Below, piece by piece: positions 1 through 8,425 of a DNA stretch of 21,415 bases. The notes beneath the pieces are model-generated. The model saw only the letters and a list, made by a program, of their open reading frames with translations. It had not been told where the DNA came from and searched no databases. This stretch comes from Planctomycetaceae bacterium. Its GTDB lineage: Bacteria > Planctomycetota > Phycisphaerae > Phycisphaerales > SM1A02. Numbering within the stretch: position 1 is the first letter of the stretch; each line of letters opens with the position of its first letter. Where the stretch lies: NCBI GenBank assembly GCA_027488265.1, contig JAIYCA010000393.1, forward strand, positions 1 to 21,415, given 5' to 3'. A program made the position numbers and the translations under genes.

Positions 1-890
1 ACGCGCACAAATCGGTCGATACGCGCATGATCGAGATCATTCGACCAAACGCCATCCTGCTTGAGATCGCTGCCGACGATCGCTGCATGTGCGACAGCGA
101 GTACATCGCGAACGTTCGTCGCGTTGGTGCCGCTTCCAGCGATGACGGGCAAATGGCAAGCGTTGCGCGCGGCAGAAAGATCAGAAATCGGTGTCGCGCA
201 GCCCGTCGCAGATCCCGTCACGATCACGCCATCCGCGCCGAAAAACTCCGCGCCATGCGCGTGATCTGCGAGCGTCGTATCTGCCGTGATCGCATGCGCG
301 CTGTGTTTCTTCTTGATGTCCGCGAGAATCGCGATCCGCGATGCGCCGCGATCCGCGCCGAGTGCGCGACGCAAGCGGAGCAGGGGTCCCGCCGAAGCTT
401 CTGAGAGAAATCCTTCGTCGGCAATCGAGGCGAAGACGAATCCCTCCGCGCGAATGAACTGCAATTCGGCTGCGATCGCGATCGCGAGGGCCGCGTCGTT
501 CGCGCCTGCGAGCACTTGCACACCAAGTGGAACCGACACCGCAGCGCGCACTTCGCACGCGGCGCGCGCGAACGCAGCGATGGTCTCGGGCCCAACGTGA
601 CGCGCGAGATACGGCGCGTCGTGCATGTTCTCGAGGAGCACTGCGTCGAAACCCGCAGCGGCGAGCGTCTTCGCTTCTTCAACCGCCAGTCGCGCAATAT
701 CGCGCGGAGCCAATTGTGATTGCGGCGAACCCGGCAGTGCGCGAAGGTGCACCATGCCGATGATCGCGGGCGTTCGTCCGAAGAGAGCGTGTGAGTTGGC
801 GTTGGCGTCGTGCAAGGGAAGGCTCGGGTCTGGCTGCTTCGCGGGGATCTGACTGCTTCGCGGGATGTAGCCTCGCGCTGCCGCAAACAT
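1..890 (-). CDS. BtpA/SgcQ-family TIM-barrel protein, 3' end missing
   Basis: The frame is open from an ATG at 888-890 to the left edge, giving 296 codons with no stop reached. Visible family motifs are IIGMVHL (residues 43-49), DAVLLENMHDAPY, GVQVL, LADIKKKHS, VIVTGSATG and VIAGSGTN, in the order expected for the BtpA (PF03437) TIM barrel. The last residues before the edge, SDLKQDGVWSND through DRFV, match the usual family C-terminus, so only a few residues are probably missing. Cyanobacterial BtpA is known for its role in photosystem I biogenesis. The family is also common in non-phototrophs, where its role is unclear; a sugar- or nucleotide-metabolising barrel is one possibility. About 36 residues precede the conserved start of the barrel, so an internal TTG just before HDANANS is an alternative start. 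The gene begins 9 nt after the stop of the upstream channel gene, so the two are probably co-transcribed. The family call is firm; the function is not. Confidence 0.85.
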   Translation of the reverse strand, partial: MFAAARGYIPRSSQIPAKQPDPSLPLHDANANSHALFGRTPAIIGMVHLRALPGSPQSQLAPRDIARLAVEEAKTLAAAGFDAVLLENMHDAPYLARHVGPETIAAFARAACEVRAAVSVPLGVQVLAGANDAALAIAIAAELQFIRAEGFVFASIADEGFLSEASAGPLLRLRRALGADRGASRIAILADIKKKHSAHAITADTTLADHAHGAEFFGADGVIVTGSATGCATPISDLSAARNACHLPVIAGSGTNATNVRDVLAVAHAAIVGSDLKQDGVWSNDLDHARIDRFVR

Positions 891-899
891 GCGCGGGTT

Positions 900-2153
900 T
901 CAGGGCGTTTTCGGCGCGTCTTTCGGTGGTTCGGTCGACGTAGCGGGAGTTGGTGGTGTGCGGCGTTCGAGCCGCGCGACAAGCGCAGCATCGAATTGTC
1001 GAATCATGTCGCGTGAAAGTGTTCTTCGAAGACCGAATGAGATCGGACTCTTGCTGACCGGAATGTCAAGCAGCTTGATGCGATCTTCGTTGAGTTCGCT
1101 GAGATGGCGTTCCAAACCGTGTTGATCAGCGAGGACGGCGTCAAGGTTTCCGAGGCGAAGTTGTTCGACCGCAAGTGCGAGATGCGGATAGGAAACGTGC
1201 GGGAGGAAGTGGTCATTGACGTAGCCACTTGCAAGCCCGTTCTCGACGATTCCGACGCGCGCGCGCGGGAGATCGTGCGGTCCATTCACTTCAATCGATG
1301 CGTCGTGTGCCGTGATCGAACTCGTCACCGTCGCGGTGAAGATTGCAACGAGGATGAGTGAGAGGATCATCCATGTTCCTGCGAAAAAGCGACCGACGCC
1401 CGAGACGGGAACCTTGTCGCCATATCCCACTGTGCTGAGCGTCGTGATTGACCACCACAGTCCAGAGCCGATACCTTCGCGTCTTTTCCCGGGAAAATGC
1501 TGGTTCTTTGTGTTCTCCAAAGCCCAAATGAGGACGGCGAAAAGAACGACCAGTGCGACCATCGCGCCGTAGACGCGCAGTTGGCGTGGCGTGGTCAAAC
1601 TTTGGTAGAGCATTTTGAGATCGCCACCAAGATCATCGCGAAAGACGGCAATGATCACGCGCGAGGTTGCGAACGACGGTGTCAGCGTCATCAAAGAAGC
1701 GGACAAAGGACTCGCGCTGAATGGCAGTGCGACGGCATCGATCTCGTCTCGCTCGAGTGCCCGCAAGATGTCTGACGGACTCATGCGGATGAATTCAACT
1801 TCGCAGCCCATGTCTTGCGCGACGGCGCGGAAGAGTTCTACAGCCTCGCCAGACCAGTGGCCGGCCGCGTCGAGGGTTGCATACGGCGGAATGTCCACGA
1901 CGGCTGCGCGCAGTGTGCAACCGTCGCTCGTCATGTCGGCCTCGGCAGCAGATTGCTGCGCTGCACCGGGAGTCTGTTCCTGGCTCTCGCGATCGCCTTG
2001 CTCGCCCGCTTTGGTGATCGTCCGAAGAGGCTCAGTCAACGCGCCCGTCGCGGCCGCGTCGGCGCGAGAGTTCATCGCAATCGCCGCCCCAAAGTCAACA
2101 AAGACAAGGGCGAACGCAACAAGAATGCTCTGGAAGCGGCGAAATCGAGGCAC
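900..2153 (-). CDS. GluR0-like ligand-gated potassium channel (split substrate-binding domain around a pore)
   Basis: This protein has the architecture of a prokaryotic ionotropic glutamate receptor. With the chosen GTG start it has 417 residues: a signal or anchor helix (5-26), an Ala/Gln/Glu-rich linker, a first bilobed-binding-protein segment S1 (about 80-172), membrane helix M1 (193-210), a pore loop with the potassium selectivity filter TVGYGD (241-246), M2 (254-277), and segment S2 (about 288-395) containing DAVLAD. This is the SBP_bac_3/Ion_trans_2 layout of cyanobacterial GluR0. It is inferred to be a periplasm-facing receptor that opens a potassium pore when ligand binds. S1 lacks the arginine that normally binds the ligand alpha-carboxylate: the usual TPER-like motif is replaced by SASPL. 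The reading frame stays open upstream to 2288, but that would overlap the divergent gap gene, so GTG at 2151-2153 was preferred. No clear Shine-Dalgarno site is visible there, and the start is uncertain. Confidence 0.85.
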   Translation of the reverse strand: MPRFRRFQSILVAFALVFVDFGAAIAMNSRADAAATGALTEPLRTITKAGEQGDRESQEQTPGAAQQSAAEADMTSDGCTLRAAVVDIPPYATLDAAGHWSGEAVELFRAVAQDMGCEVEFIRMSPSDILRALERDEIDAVALPFSASPLSASLMTLTPSFATSRVIIAVFRDDLGGDLKMLYQSLTTPRQLRVYGAMVALVVLFAVLIWALENTKNQHFPGKRREGIGSGLWWSITTLSTVGYGDKVPVSGVGRFFAGTWMILSLILVAIFTATVTSSITAHDASIEVNGPHDLPRARVGIVENGLASGYVNDHFLPHVSYPHLALAVEQLRLGNLDAVLADQHGLERHLSELNEDRIKLLDIPVSKSPISFGLRRTLSRDMIRQFDAALVARLERRTPPTPATSTEPPKDAPKTP

Positions 2154-2269
2154 AGGTCGGAGTGTAACGGGGGTGCGGTTGCCGCGGCCGATGGTGGCCC
2201 CTATCCTCCGCCCCCTCGCAGAGAGGAACGAACGCCGGGAGATACCCGGAAGGGAGCACAGAACACGCC

Positions 2270-3295
2270 ATGGCAGTCCGCATCGCAATCAACGGCTTCG
2301 GCCGCATCGGTCGTCTCGTTTATCGCATCGCCACTGAGCGTGGCGGCTTCGAAGTCGTCGGCGTGAACGATCTCGTGCCTGCGGACAACCTCGCGTATCT
2401 CCTGAAGTACGACTCGACCCACGGCCGCTTCGGCGCTGATGTGCGCGCGGACGGCGAGTCGATCGTCGTCAACGGCAAGACGACCGTCTGCACGGCCGTG
2501 AAGGATCCAGCGCAGCTGCCATGGAAATCGCAGGGTGTGGATTACGTCGTCGAGTCGACAGGCCTGTTCACCGCGCAAGAAGACGCGCGCAAGCACCTCG
2601 ATGCAGGCGCGAAGCGCGTACTGATTTCGGCGCCGACGAAGAGCGAGAAGGAAGTGCCGACCTTTGTGTACGGCGTCAATTGCTCGAAGTACGACCCCGC
2701 GGTCCACACGATCGCGAGCAACGCAAGTTGCACGACAAACTGCCTCGCGCCGGTGATCAAGGTTCTGCTTGAAACTTGTGGCCTCGAAGAGGGGCTCATG
2801 ACCACCGTGCACGCGGTGACGGCCACGCAGCCGACGCAAGACGGACCATCGAAGAAGGATTGGCGCGGCGGACGTAACGCGTACATGAACATCATTCCGA
2901 GCTCGACCGGCGCCGCGAAAGCCTGCGCGCTCGTGCTGCCGGAAACGAAGGGCAAACTCACCGGCATGAGTTTCCGCGTGCCGACGGCGAACGTTTCGTG
3001 CGTCGATCTCACGTTCCGTCCGGCGAAGGCGACGAGCCTCGCCGACATCAACGCCGCGATGAAGGCCGCAAGCGAGGGCGCGTTGAAGGGCGTTCTCGGC
3101 TACACCGAAGAAGAAGTCGTTTCGAGCGATTTCATTGGTGACGCGCGCAGTTCCATCTTTGACGCGAAGGCGGGCATCCAGCTCTCCGATCGCTTCTTCA
3201 AGATCATCAGTTGGTACGACAACGAGTACGGCTACGCGTCGCGCTGCGTTGACATGCTGGCGATGATGGCGAAGAAGGACGGAAAGCTGAGTTAA
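2270..3295 (+). CDS. gap: Type I glyceraldehyde-3-phosphate dehydrogenase
   Basis: This is a complete 341-residue phosphorylating GAPDH of glycolysis and gluconeogenesis. It interconverts glyceraldehyde-3-phosphate and 1,3-bisphosphoglycerate using a nicotinamide cofactor. The Rossmann motif INGFGRIGR lies at 7-15. Asp34 in GVNDL is the residue usually linked to NAD rather than NADP preference. The active site is SNASCTTNCLAP with nucleophile Cys154, and the partner is His181 in TTVHAVTATQ. DWRGGRNAYMNIIPSSTGAAK (198 onward) and SWYDNEYGYASR (314-325) are diagnostic. Overall the sequence resembles the E. coli GapA/eukaryotic GapC type. GGGAG lies 13 nt before the ATG, a long but possible ribosome-binding spacing. 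The gene is divergent from the channel gene and followed by a terminator-like hairpin, so it is probably transcribed alone. Confidence 0.97.
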   Translation: MAVRIAINGFGRIGRLVYRIATERGGFEVVGVNDLVPADNLAYLLKYDSTHGRFGADVRADGESIVVNGKTTVCTAVKDPAQLPWKSQGVDYVVESTGLFTAQEDARKHLDAGAKRVLISAPTKSEKEVPTFVYGVNCSKYDPAVHTIASNASCTTNCLAPVIKVLLETCGLEEGLMTTVHAVTATQPTQDGPSKKDWRGGRNAYMNIIPSSTGAAKACALVLPETKGKLTGMSFRVPTANVSCVDLTFRPAKATSLADINAAMKAASEGALKGVLGYTEEEVVSSDFIGDARSSIFDAKAGIQLSDRFFKIISWYDNEYGYASRCVDMLAMMAKKDGKLS

Positions 3296-3341
3296 TCGCG
3301 CGGGTTTCGTGCGGAATTCGCGCATTCCCGAGCCCACATGA

Positions 3342-3366
3342 CACCCAAGGCAGGGGTGCTGTTTTT
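3342..3366 (+). terminator. Intrinsic-type terminator after gap
   Basis: CACCC at 3342-3346 can pair with GGGTG at 3354-3358. A run of five T residues follows at 3362-3366. The stem is short, but the hairpin plus T-tract lies 47 nt after the gap stop codon, as expected for an intrinsic terminator. Confidence 0.5.
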
Positions 3367-3400
3367 CGCGTATGCAACCCTCGTCGGTTAGCATGAGCCC

Positions 3401-5515
3401 ATGCTGACTGCTGTCACGTCGATTCTCACGGCAACGCTCGGGTTTTTCTGCGCGCCACCCACGGAACTTGAGCAGGGCTACACGCTGCGCATCTACGAGA
3501 TCGGTCGTGAACTCGATCGCGTCGCGCGCGTGGCCGAGGACGCCACGCCCAACCTCGACCGCCTCGAGGACCGCATCGACTTCAAGGACGTCGAAGCGCT
3601 CGTGCCCGCTGGGTTGCGCCGTGATCAGATCGCGATTGAAGCGATTGGTTACCTCAACATCACGGAGCCTGGCAACTACACCTTCGAACTTCGCTGCGAC
3701 GATGGCGGCATACTTGAGATCGACGGTACGCGCGTGATCGTGCACGACGGAGTCCACCCACCATCGCCGATGGAAGGGCAAATCGAGCTCGACAAAGGAT
3801 TGCATCCGTTCCGCATCGATCTCTTCCAAAATGGTGGCGGCGCAGCGCTCATCTTGAACTGGCGTAAGCCTGGAAGCGGGCGCTACGAACTCGTGCCTCC
3901 TGAGGCGTTTCGTACCGAAGCGGGCGTGACGCGCGTTGTCGCGCCCGGCATGAAGGTCTACAAGGACGGCCGCGAGAACCAACGACCTGGCGATGGCTTG
4001 CCGATCGAGGTCGCGTATCCGCGATTCGCCATCGAGCCGCTGCGACCGAAGGATTTCCGCCCGAAGATCGGCGGTATGGCTTTCTTGCCCGATGGGCGCT
4101 TGGTCGTGAGCGACTTTGAACCAGTCAACAACGGCATTCTCCGCACCGAGACAAACGGCACGCTCCACATCTTGTCGGGCGTGATCGGCGGAACACCTGA
4201 GACCATTCGCGTCGAGAAACTTCCCGGCGGCTACCACGATCCATGTGGCATTGTGTGTGTCGACGGCGACATCTATGTTTCGCATCGTCCCGGCATCGAT
4301 CGGCTGCGCGACCTCGACAAGGACGGCGTCTTCGAAACGCACGAAGAGTGGGCGCGCCCGTGGGTTGGCGACAACTACCACCACTTCTCTTTCGGACTGA
4401 AGGAGAAAGACCGTTGGATCTACGGATCGCTTTCGACGTCGATCTATTTCGGAAACACGATTCAAACCGATGGCGTCGAAGGCGACACGCCTGGCCTCAA
4501 CGGTCCGAATCCGCCGAACCGTGGCACGCTCTATCGCATCAACGTAGACACGAAAGAGATTGAATTCCTCGCAGGCGGTTTCCGCACGCCGAATGGCGTT
4601 GAAGTCACGGCTTCGGGCGACATGTTCGTCACCGACAATCAAGGCGCGTGGATGCCTGCGAGCAAGTTGAACCATGTGAAAGAAGGGCGCTTCTACGGCC
4701 ACTACAACGGACGGCAGAAGTCGCGCGTTTACCCCGAGGGCGGACACGCGAGCCTCTTCAGTGAGAATCCGCCGTCGCCGCCTGCAGTGTGGTTACCGCA
4801 GAACGAGATCGCGAACTCGCCGACCACGCCGCTTGCGATTTCAAGCGGCCCGTTCGCGGGGCAAATGTGGCTTGCGGAACTCACACTCGGTGGCATCAAC
4901 CGCGTTTCGCTCGAGGAAGTCGCGGGCGAACTCCAGGGTTGCGCGTATCGCGCGGGGAACGGCCTCGAAGGCGGGGTACAGCGCGTGATCGATGGGCCGG
5001 ACGGTTGCCTCTACGCGTGTTCGATTGGTTCCGGTGGGAACTGGAATTGGCGCGATACGCGTTTCGGTCTTGAGCGCTTGCGACCGACGAATGCGGACCT
5101 CTTCGAGATCGCACTCGTCACAGCGACGCCCGACGGCTTGCTCGTCCAGTTCACGAAACCAGTGCAGGGCGGCGGTGGTGGCGCGGATGCGTGGCTGCGC
5201 AACCCGAAGAACTTCACGCTTCGTCAGTGGCGCTACGAGGCGACCGAGCAGTACGGCGGGCCGAAGCTCGACGACGAGGCTGTGGAGATTGTCGAGGCGA
5301 TTCCCTCGAAGCGTGGCGACAGCGTTGAGTTGCGCGCGCCCGGCATCAAGGCTGGTCGCGTTGTTTATCTCCGCACGAAGCCCGTGTCTGACGCGGGCGA
5401 CGAGATCTGGTCGACCGAAGCGTGGTACACGATGAATGCGAAGCCAACGAAGGATGCGCCTGCGAAGCCGTTCGTCGCGAAGCCCATCGCTTCGGCAGCC
5501 GCGAAGCAGCCCTGA
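3401..5515 (+). CDS. Secreted PA14-domain and beta-propeller protein
   Basis: The 704-residue protein begins with a hydrophobic signal-like segment (1-18) and is probably exported. Residues about 75-170 form a PA14 fold, with NYTFELRCDDGGILEIDG, KGLHPFRIDLFQNGGG and LILNW being typical; PA14 domains bind carbohydrate in many secreted proteins. Residues about 220-560 resemble the glucose/sorbosone-dehydrogenase-like or NHL-type propeller common in planctomycetes: GGMAFLPDGRLVVSDF, DPCGIVCVDGDIYVSHR, GGFRTPNGVEVTASGDMFVTDNQG and GGVQRVIDGPDGCLYACS are successive blades. The C-terminal part (about 560-704) is beta-rich and ends in an Ala/Lys/Pro tail. No haem-binding CxxCH is visible, unlike many large planctomycete relatives. 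The substrate is unknown. A DUF1569 gene starts 19 nt downstream, suggesting co-transcription. Confidence 0.85.
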   Translation: MLTAVTSILTATLGFFCAPPTELEQGYTLRIYEIGRELDRVARVAEDATPNLDRLEDRIDFKDVEALVPAGLRRDQIAIEAIGYLNITEPGNYTFELRCDDGGILEIDGTRVIVHDGVHPPSPMEGQIELDKGLHPFRIDLFQNGGGAALILNWRKPGSGRYELVPPEAFRTEAGVTRVVAPGMKVYKDGRENQRPGDGLPIEVAYPRFAIEPLRPKDFRPKIGGMAFLPDGRLVVSDFEPVNNGILRTETNGTLHILSGVIGGTPETIRVEKLPGGYHDPCGIVCVDGDIYVSHRPGIDRLRDLDKDGVFETHEEWARPWVGDNYHHFSFGLKEKDRWIYGSLSTSIYFGNTIQTDGVEGDTPGLNGPNPPNRGTLYRINVDTKEIEFLAGGFRTPNGVEVTASGDMFVTDNQGAWMPASKLNHVKEGRFYGHYNGRQKSRVYPEGGHASLFSENPPSPPAVWLPQNEIANSPTTPLAISSGPFAGQMWLAELTLGGINRVSLEEVAGELQGCAYRAGNGLEGGVQRVIDGPDGCLYACSIGSGGNWNWRDTRFGLERLRPTNADLFEIALVTATPDGLLVQFTKPVQGGGGGADAWLRNPKNFTLRQWRYEATEQYGGPKLDDEAVEIVEAIPSKRGDSVELRAPGIKAGRVVYLRTKPVSDAGDEIWSTEAWYTMNAKPTKDAPAKPFVAKPIASAAAKQP

Positions 5516-5534
5516 TCAGAATCAAGACACCAAG

Positions 5535-6035
5535 ATGAATACGAAAATCAACACGAAGCACGCAGAACGCCGCGATCTCTCCTTTCACTGCACAGGCTGT
5601 TTGAAAGAAGATCTCGCGCAACTCGAAGCCGCGCACAAGGCGGGCACGCTTCGAACGACGGGAAATTGGACAGCGGGTGAGAACCTCGACCATATCGCCA
5701 TCATGTGGGAGTACTCGCTCGACGGCGCACCCCCCGAAGCGAAGGTGCCGTTCATCATTCGCCTGATTGCGCCACTGATGAAGCGCCGTGCGACGAGCGG
5801 CAAGACGCTGCCCGCAGGCTTCAAGATTCCGCAGAATGCGTCGTACATGATGCCGCGAAGTGGCTGCTCGTTTGAGGATGGCCTCGCGCGTCTCCGCAAG
5901 GTGCTCGATCGACTCGATCGTGGCGATCAGATGACGCACGCAAGCCCCGCGTTTGGAAAGATGTCGCATGACGAGTGGATGGGCCTCCACCTCGGACACG
6001 CGCAACTTCACCTCGGATTCGTGCATCCGCGTTGA
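5535..6035 (+). CDS. DUF1569 (DinB/YfiT-like) protein
   Basis: The predicted protein has 166 residues. It has the DinB-like four-helix layout of DUF1569: a first histidine in AGENLDHIA (His53), a hydrophobic middle, and a C-terminal GHAQLHLGF motif with His155 and His159. In DinB-like proteins such histidines form a metal site, and some members transfer thiols, but DUF1569 itself has no firmly assigned reaction. The frame is open further upstream into the preceding gene. ATG at 5535 was chosen because it lies 19 nt after the previous stop and gives the normal family length. There is no strong Shine-Dalgarno site, consistent with operon-internal expression. The gene converges on the regulator gene that follows. 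Confidence 0.82.
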   Translation: MNTKINTKHAERRDLSFHCTGCLKEDLAQLEAAHKAGTLRTTGNWTAGENLDHIAIMWEYSLDGAPPEAKVPFIIRLIAPLMKRRATSGKTLPAGFKIPQNASYMMPRSGCSFEDGLARLRKVLDRLDRGDQMTHASPAFGKMSHDEWMGLHLGHAQLHLGFVHPR

Positions 6036-6045
6036 GTGGATCGGA

Positions 6046-6079
6046 GTGGTGTGCGCTCGCAAGGGGCGTGCCGCACCAC
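6046..6079. terminator. Inverted repeat between convergent genes
   Basis: GTGGTG at 6046-6051 pairs with CACCAC at 6074-6079, and a short extra CG pairing is possible beyond a 2-nt bulge. It sits in the 57-nt space between the convergent DUF1569 and regulator genes, so it may end transcription in both directions. No T-tract follows, which lowers confidence. Confidence 0.35.
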
Positions 6080-6092
6080 GCGATACGTGAAT

Positions 6093-6764
6093 TCACCGTT
6101 CTTTCGCGGACTTTTTCGCCTTCGTCTTTCCACTGGCCTTCGAGCGGCGACGCTTCGTTTGCAGCGACTTCGTGCGTTGATCGGGAATGATCGCGAGCAT
6201 GAGTCGCACAATTTCGCCGCCGTTTGGCTTGGCGTGACGCGCAGCGAAATCGCGGAGTTGATTCTTGAGCGTGATCAACTCTTCCATGCCCGCGCGGTCG
6301 AGGTGCATGATCTTTCCGAAGAGATAGTGGACATCGAGACCTTCGAGGAGTGTCGAGCCACCTTCCATCGCGCGAATGGAACCCTGATGCTCGCGCGCAT
6401 GCAGGCGGAAATAGGCATCGCTCGCACGGATCCACTCGCGTCCACGATCAAAATGCTCGACGTCGTAGGGCGGCACATCCATCATCGGGCCGCGGTCATA
6501 GATCGCGACAGGGCGCCGAGCGCTCGGTCGATGACCAGCAACAACAAGAAAGCCTGCATCGACCATCGCTTGAAGGTGCGGGTAAATGCTCGCACGCGTA
6601 CGGCCTGTTGCTTCGGCGAAATCCTGCGCAGTGGCCGGGCAAATCGATCCCGCAACGAGTTCGAGTTCGAATCGCAGCGGCGAACTCATCGCGCGCCATT
6701 GCGCGTCACCCCAAACCTTCGGTAACGGGTCGAGATCGGTGACCGAGTTGTGGTGCTTCCTCAT
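6093..6764 (-). CDS. Winged-helix (ArsR-like) transcriptional regulator with a basic C-terminal tail
   Basis: The 223-residue protein has an ArsR-type winged helix at about 18-90. WRAMSSPLRFELELV is a typical first helix, TAQDFAEATGRTRASIYPHL gives the helix-turn-helix, and AIYDRGP lies in the wing. Residues 91-195 form a helical, probably ligand-binding or dimerisation part without obvious metal-binding cysteines. The last 20 or so residues are strongly basic (KRRRSKASGKTKAKK...), which could strengthen non-specific DNA binding. An upstream ATG at 6818 would add 18 residues, but that stretch includes a rare TTA codon and looks non-coding, so ATG at 6764 was preferred. A 13-bp palindrome upstream (6852-6864) may be its own operator. 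The targets are unknown. Confidence 0.8.
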   Translation of the reverse strand: MRKHHNSVTDLDPLPKVWGDAQWRAMSSPLRFELELVAGSICPATAQDFAEATGRTRASIYPHLQAMVDAGFLVVAGHRPSARRPVAIYDRGPMMDVPPYDVEHFDRGREWIRASDAYFRLHAREHQGSIRAMEGGSTLLEGLDVHYLFGKIMHLDRAGMEELITLKNQLRDFAARHAKPNGGEIVRLMLAIIPDQRTKSLQTKRRRSKASGKTKAKKSAKER

Positions 6765-6851
6765 AGCGACAAGCGAATCTAACGCACGAGTGGCAGGGGC
6801 GGGGACGGCTCCGGTCATTCGCAGGATTCTTCGTAAGAAGCGGCCATTTTG

Positions 6852-6864
6852 GAATCAGTGATTC
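6852..6864. promoter_or_regulatory. 13-bp palindrome upstream of the winged-helix regulator
   Basis: GAATCA-G-TGATTC is a perfect inverted repeat around one central base. It is 88 nt upstream of the preferred regulator start and between two genes on the same strand. Dimeric ArsR-like proteins commonly bind such sites, so autoregulation is a reasonable inference. Confidence 0.35.
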
Positions 6865-6935
6865 GTGCGGGTGTCCGCGATGTTTTGTGGCTCTGAGTTG
6901 ACACTCGGCGTACAACGAAACCCGATGCGCACGAA

Positions 6936-8225
6936 CTACTTCACCGGCAGATCCCAGCGAACGAGTATCGCGCAGGGGAGCGGTGGGTACTCGAGTTGAA
7001 CGCGCACGAGTACGTAGTCTTCGGGACGTTGCTCGAGCTGTACGAATGCATCCTCGAGTATCGCGCGGTACTTGGGAATCTGCTCCACATTGCACGCAGT
7101 TGCGAAGTCCTCGATCACCTCGATCTCGCAGTCAATGGGAAGCCGCGCGATTTCGCGCGCGACGGGATCGGCTGAAAGTGGCCCTGAAAGTGTCGCGTGG
7201 ATCGACGCTTGGATGCTGTCGAGTCCTTGGGCAGATCGGGGCACGAAGAGATCGGTGACGAGATACTCGCACGGGACACTGATCTGTGTCACAAACTCGT
7301 TCACCGGGTCGTTGGGTCGGTGCACAAGGTTGACGCATGCCGCGGTGCGCGTTGCGAAAAAGAGATCTGCATCGCCGATGCGTCCTACCGGCCCGCCCTT
7401 GATTTGCACCGAGAATTTGTCGCCAGTCTGCGCCGTCTCAATGGTGCCATGGGGAACGGAAGAGAACTTGTGCACGAGGTAGTCGTCGCTGGAGTGATCT
7501 CCAACAGGAAACAGCGGCACACGAGTGGGCCCTGACGTATTGGGCTGTGCGGTGCGAAAGACCGGGAGGGTTGCCATCGGGCGGAGTCGTCGAAGACCGC
7601 TGACGCCAGCGACGAGCGCGATGTCCGACTTCGACGGGTCCTCTTTGGTCGGTACAAGGATCTGCACGGTCATACGTGCGGCGACTTGGAATCCGAACAC
7701 GCCCGCGGCGCCGCGAAAGGCGAGACGGCGGGAGGTTTCGAGATTGCCATCCTGGCGCATGCCATCGAGCACGAGGTCAAGTTCGGCGCGATTGCCAAAG
7801 TGTCGTGCGACGACATCGTTGAATTCTCGAAGCGACGTGCGAAGTGCATCAATCAAGGCGGTATCAGCACCCGTCGACGAGAACGCCCGCAGATAGATAT
7901 CGACTCCTTCGGGCCCTGGCAGCATCGGAATCGCGTCGAAGCACTCCTCAGCGAGGAGTATGCGGGCAAACTTCCAAGTCAGGTTCTTGTTGAGTTTCAG
8001 CGCGCGGCTTGCATCCTGCGGCTTCAACGGGTTGACCGCGACGTCCGCATTCAGCCGCTCGACGGCTGACCGAATGCGCTGCATCACACTCTCGCACTCT
8101 TTTCGGAACGCCGTCATGCCGTCGAATGCGCCATCCGGCGCGATGGGTGCACCGCTTGCTCGGCGAGCAACGCGTGCTCGGCTCGACAATGATTTGCGTG
8201 ATCCCCGGTTTGGAACTGAAGCCAT
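6936..8225 (-). CDS. Unrecognised 429-residue protein with a possible N-terminal HTH
   Basis: I could not assign this protein to a named family. The first 36 residues are Arg/Ser/Ala-rich and may be disordered. ATG at 8225 is the first start; Met37 (before TAFRKECES) is an alternative. Residues about 66-95, containing DASRALKLNKNLTWKFAR, look like a helix-turn-helix in which a small helix is followed by a basic recognition-like helix. The segment around 165-190 (RRLAFRGAAGVFGFQVAARM) is unusually rich in glycine and hydrophobics for a soluble protein. The rest (200-429) is mixed alpha/beta, with no signal peptide or clear membrane helix, so a cytoplasmic location is likely. It lies upstream of the winged-helix regulator on the same strand, 171 nt away, and is divergent from the dockerin genes. 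Codon use resembles its neighbours, so it is probably a genuine resident gene. Confidence 0.75.
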   Translation of the reverse strand: MASVPNRGSRKSLSSRARVARRASGAPIAPDGAFDGMTAFRKECESVMQRIRSAVERLNADVAVNPLKPQDASRALKLNKNLTWKFARILLAEECFDAIPMLPGPEGVDIYLRAFSSTGADTALIDALRTSLREFNDVVARHFGNRAELDLVLDGMRQDGNLETSRRLAFRGAAGVFGFQVAARMTVQILVPTKEDPSKSDIALVAGVSGLRRLRPMATLPVFRTAQPNTSGPTRVPLFPVGDHSSDDYLVHKFSSVPHGTIETAQTGDKFSVQIKGGPVGRIGDADLFFATRTAACVNLVHRPNDPVNEFVTQISVPCEYLVTDLFVPRSAQGLDSIQASIHATLSGPLSADPVAREIARLPIDCEIEVIEDFATACNVEQIPKYRAILEDAFVQLEQRPEDYVLVRVQLEYPPLPCAILVRWDLPVK

Positions 8226-8411
8226 GGCTTGAAGTTACTAGGAACTGGCTCCGCGGTGCGTCCGTGCGTCGGGCGACCGTCCATGAAACGATTGCGGGGG
8301 ATGGAACGGCGACCACGAGGTACAGGTCGCAGGTGAGTTTGATGTCGGCTCGAACCCCAAGACTCGACCGGGCAGGCTCGCTACACCAGACCTGAACCAT
8401 GTACGCGAATT

Positions 8412-8423
8412 TTCCCTAGGGAA
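8412..8423. promoter_or_regulatory. Perfect 12-bp palindrome, possible operator
   Basis: TTCCCTAGGGAA is identical to its reverse complement. It ends two bases before the proposed -35 element of the first dockerin gene, a typical position for an activator or repressor site. Its binding partner is unknown. Confidence 0.4.
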
Positions 8424-8425
8424 GC

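Noticed and set aside
2201..4747. An 848-codon open frame on the minus strand
   Set aside because: It lies opposite gap and the PA14/propeller gene, both with clear family motifs. Its translation is Arg/Val/Glu/His-rich with no domain, as expected for the antisense of GC-rich coding DNA.
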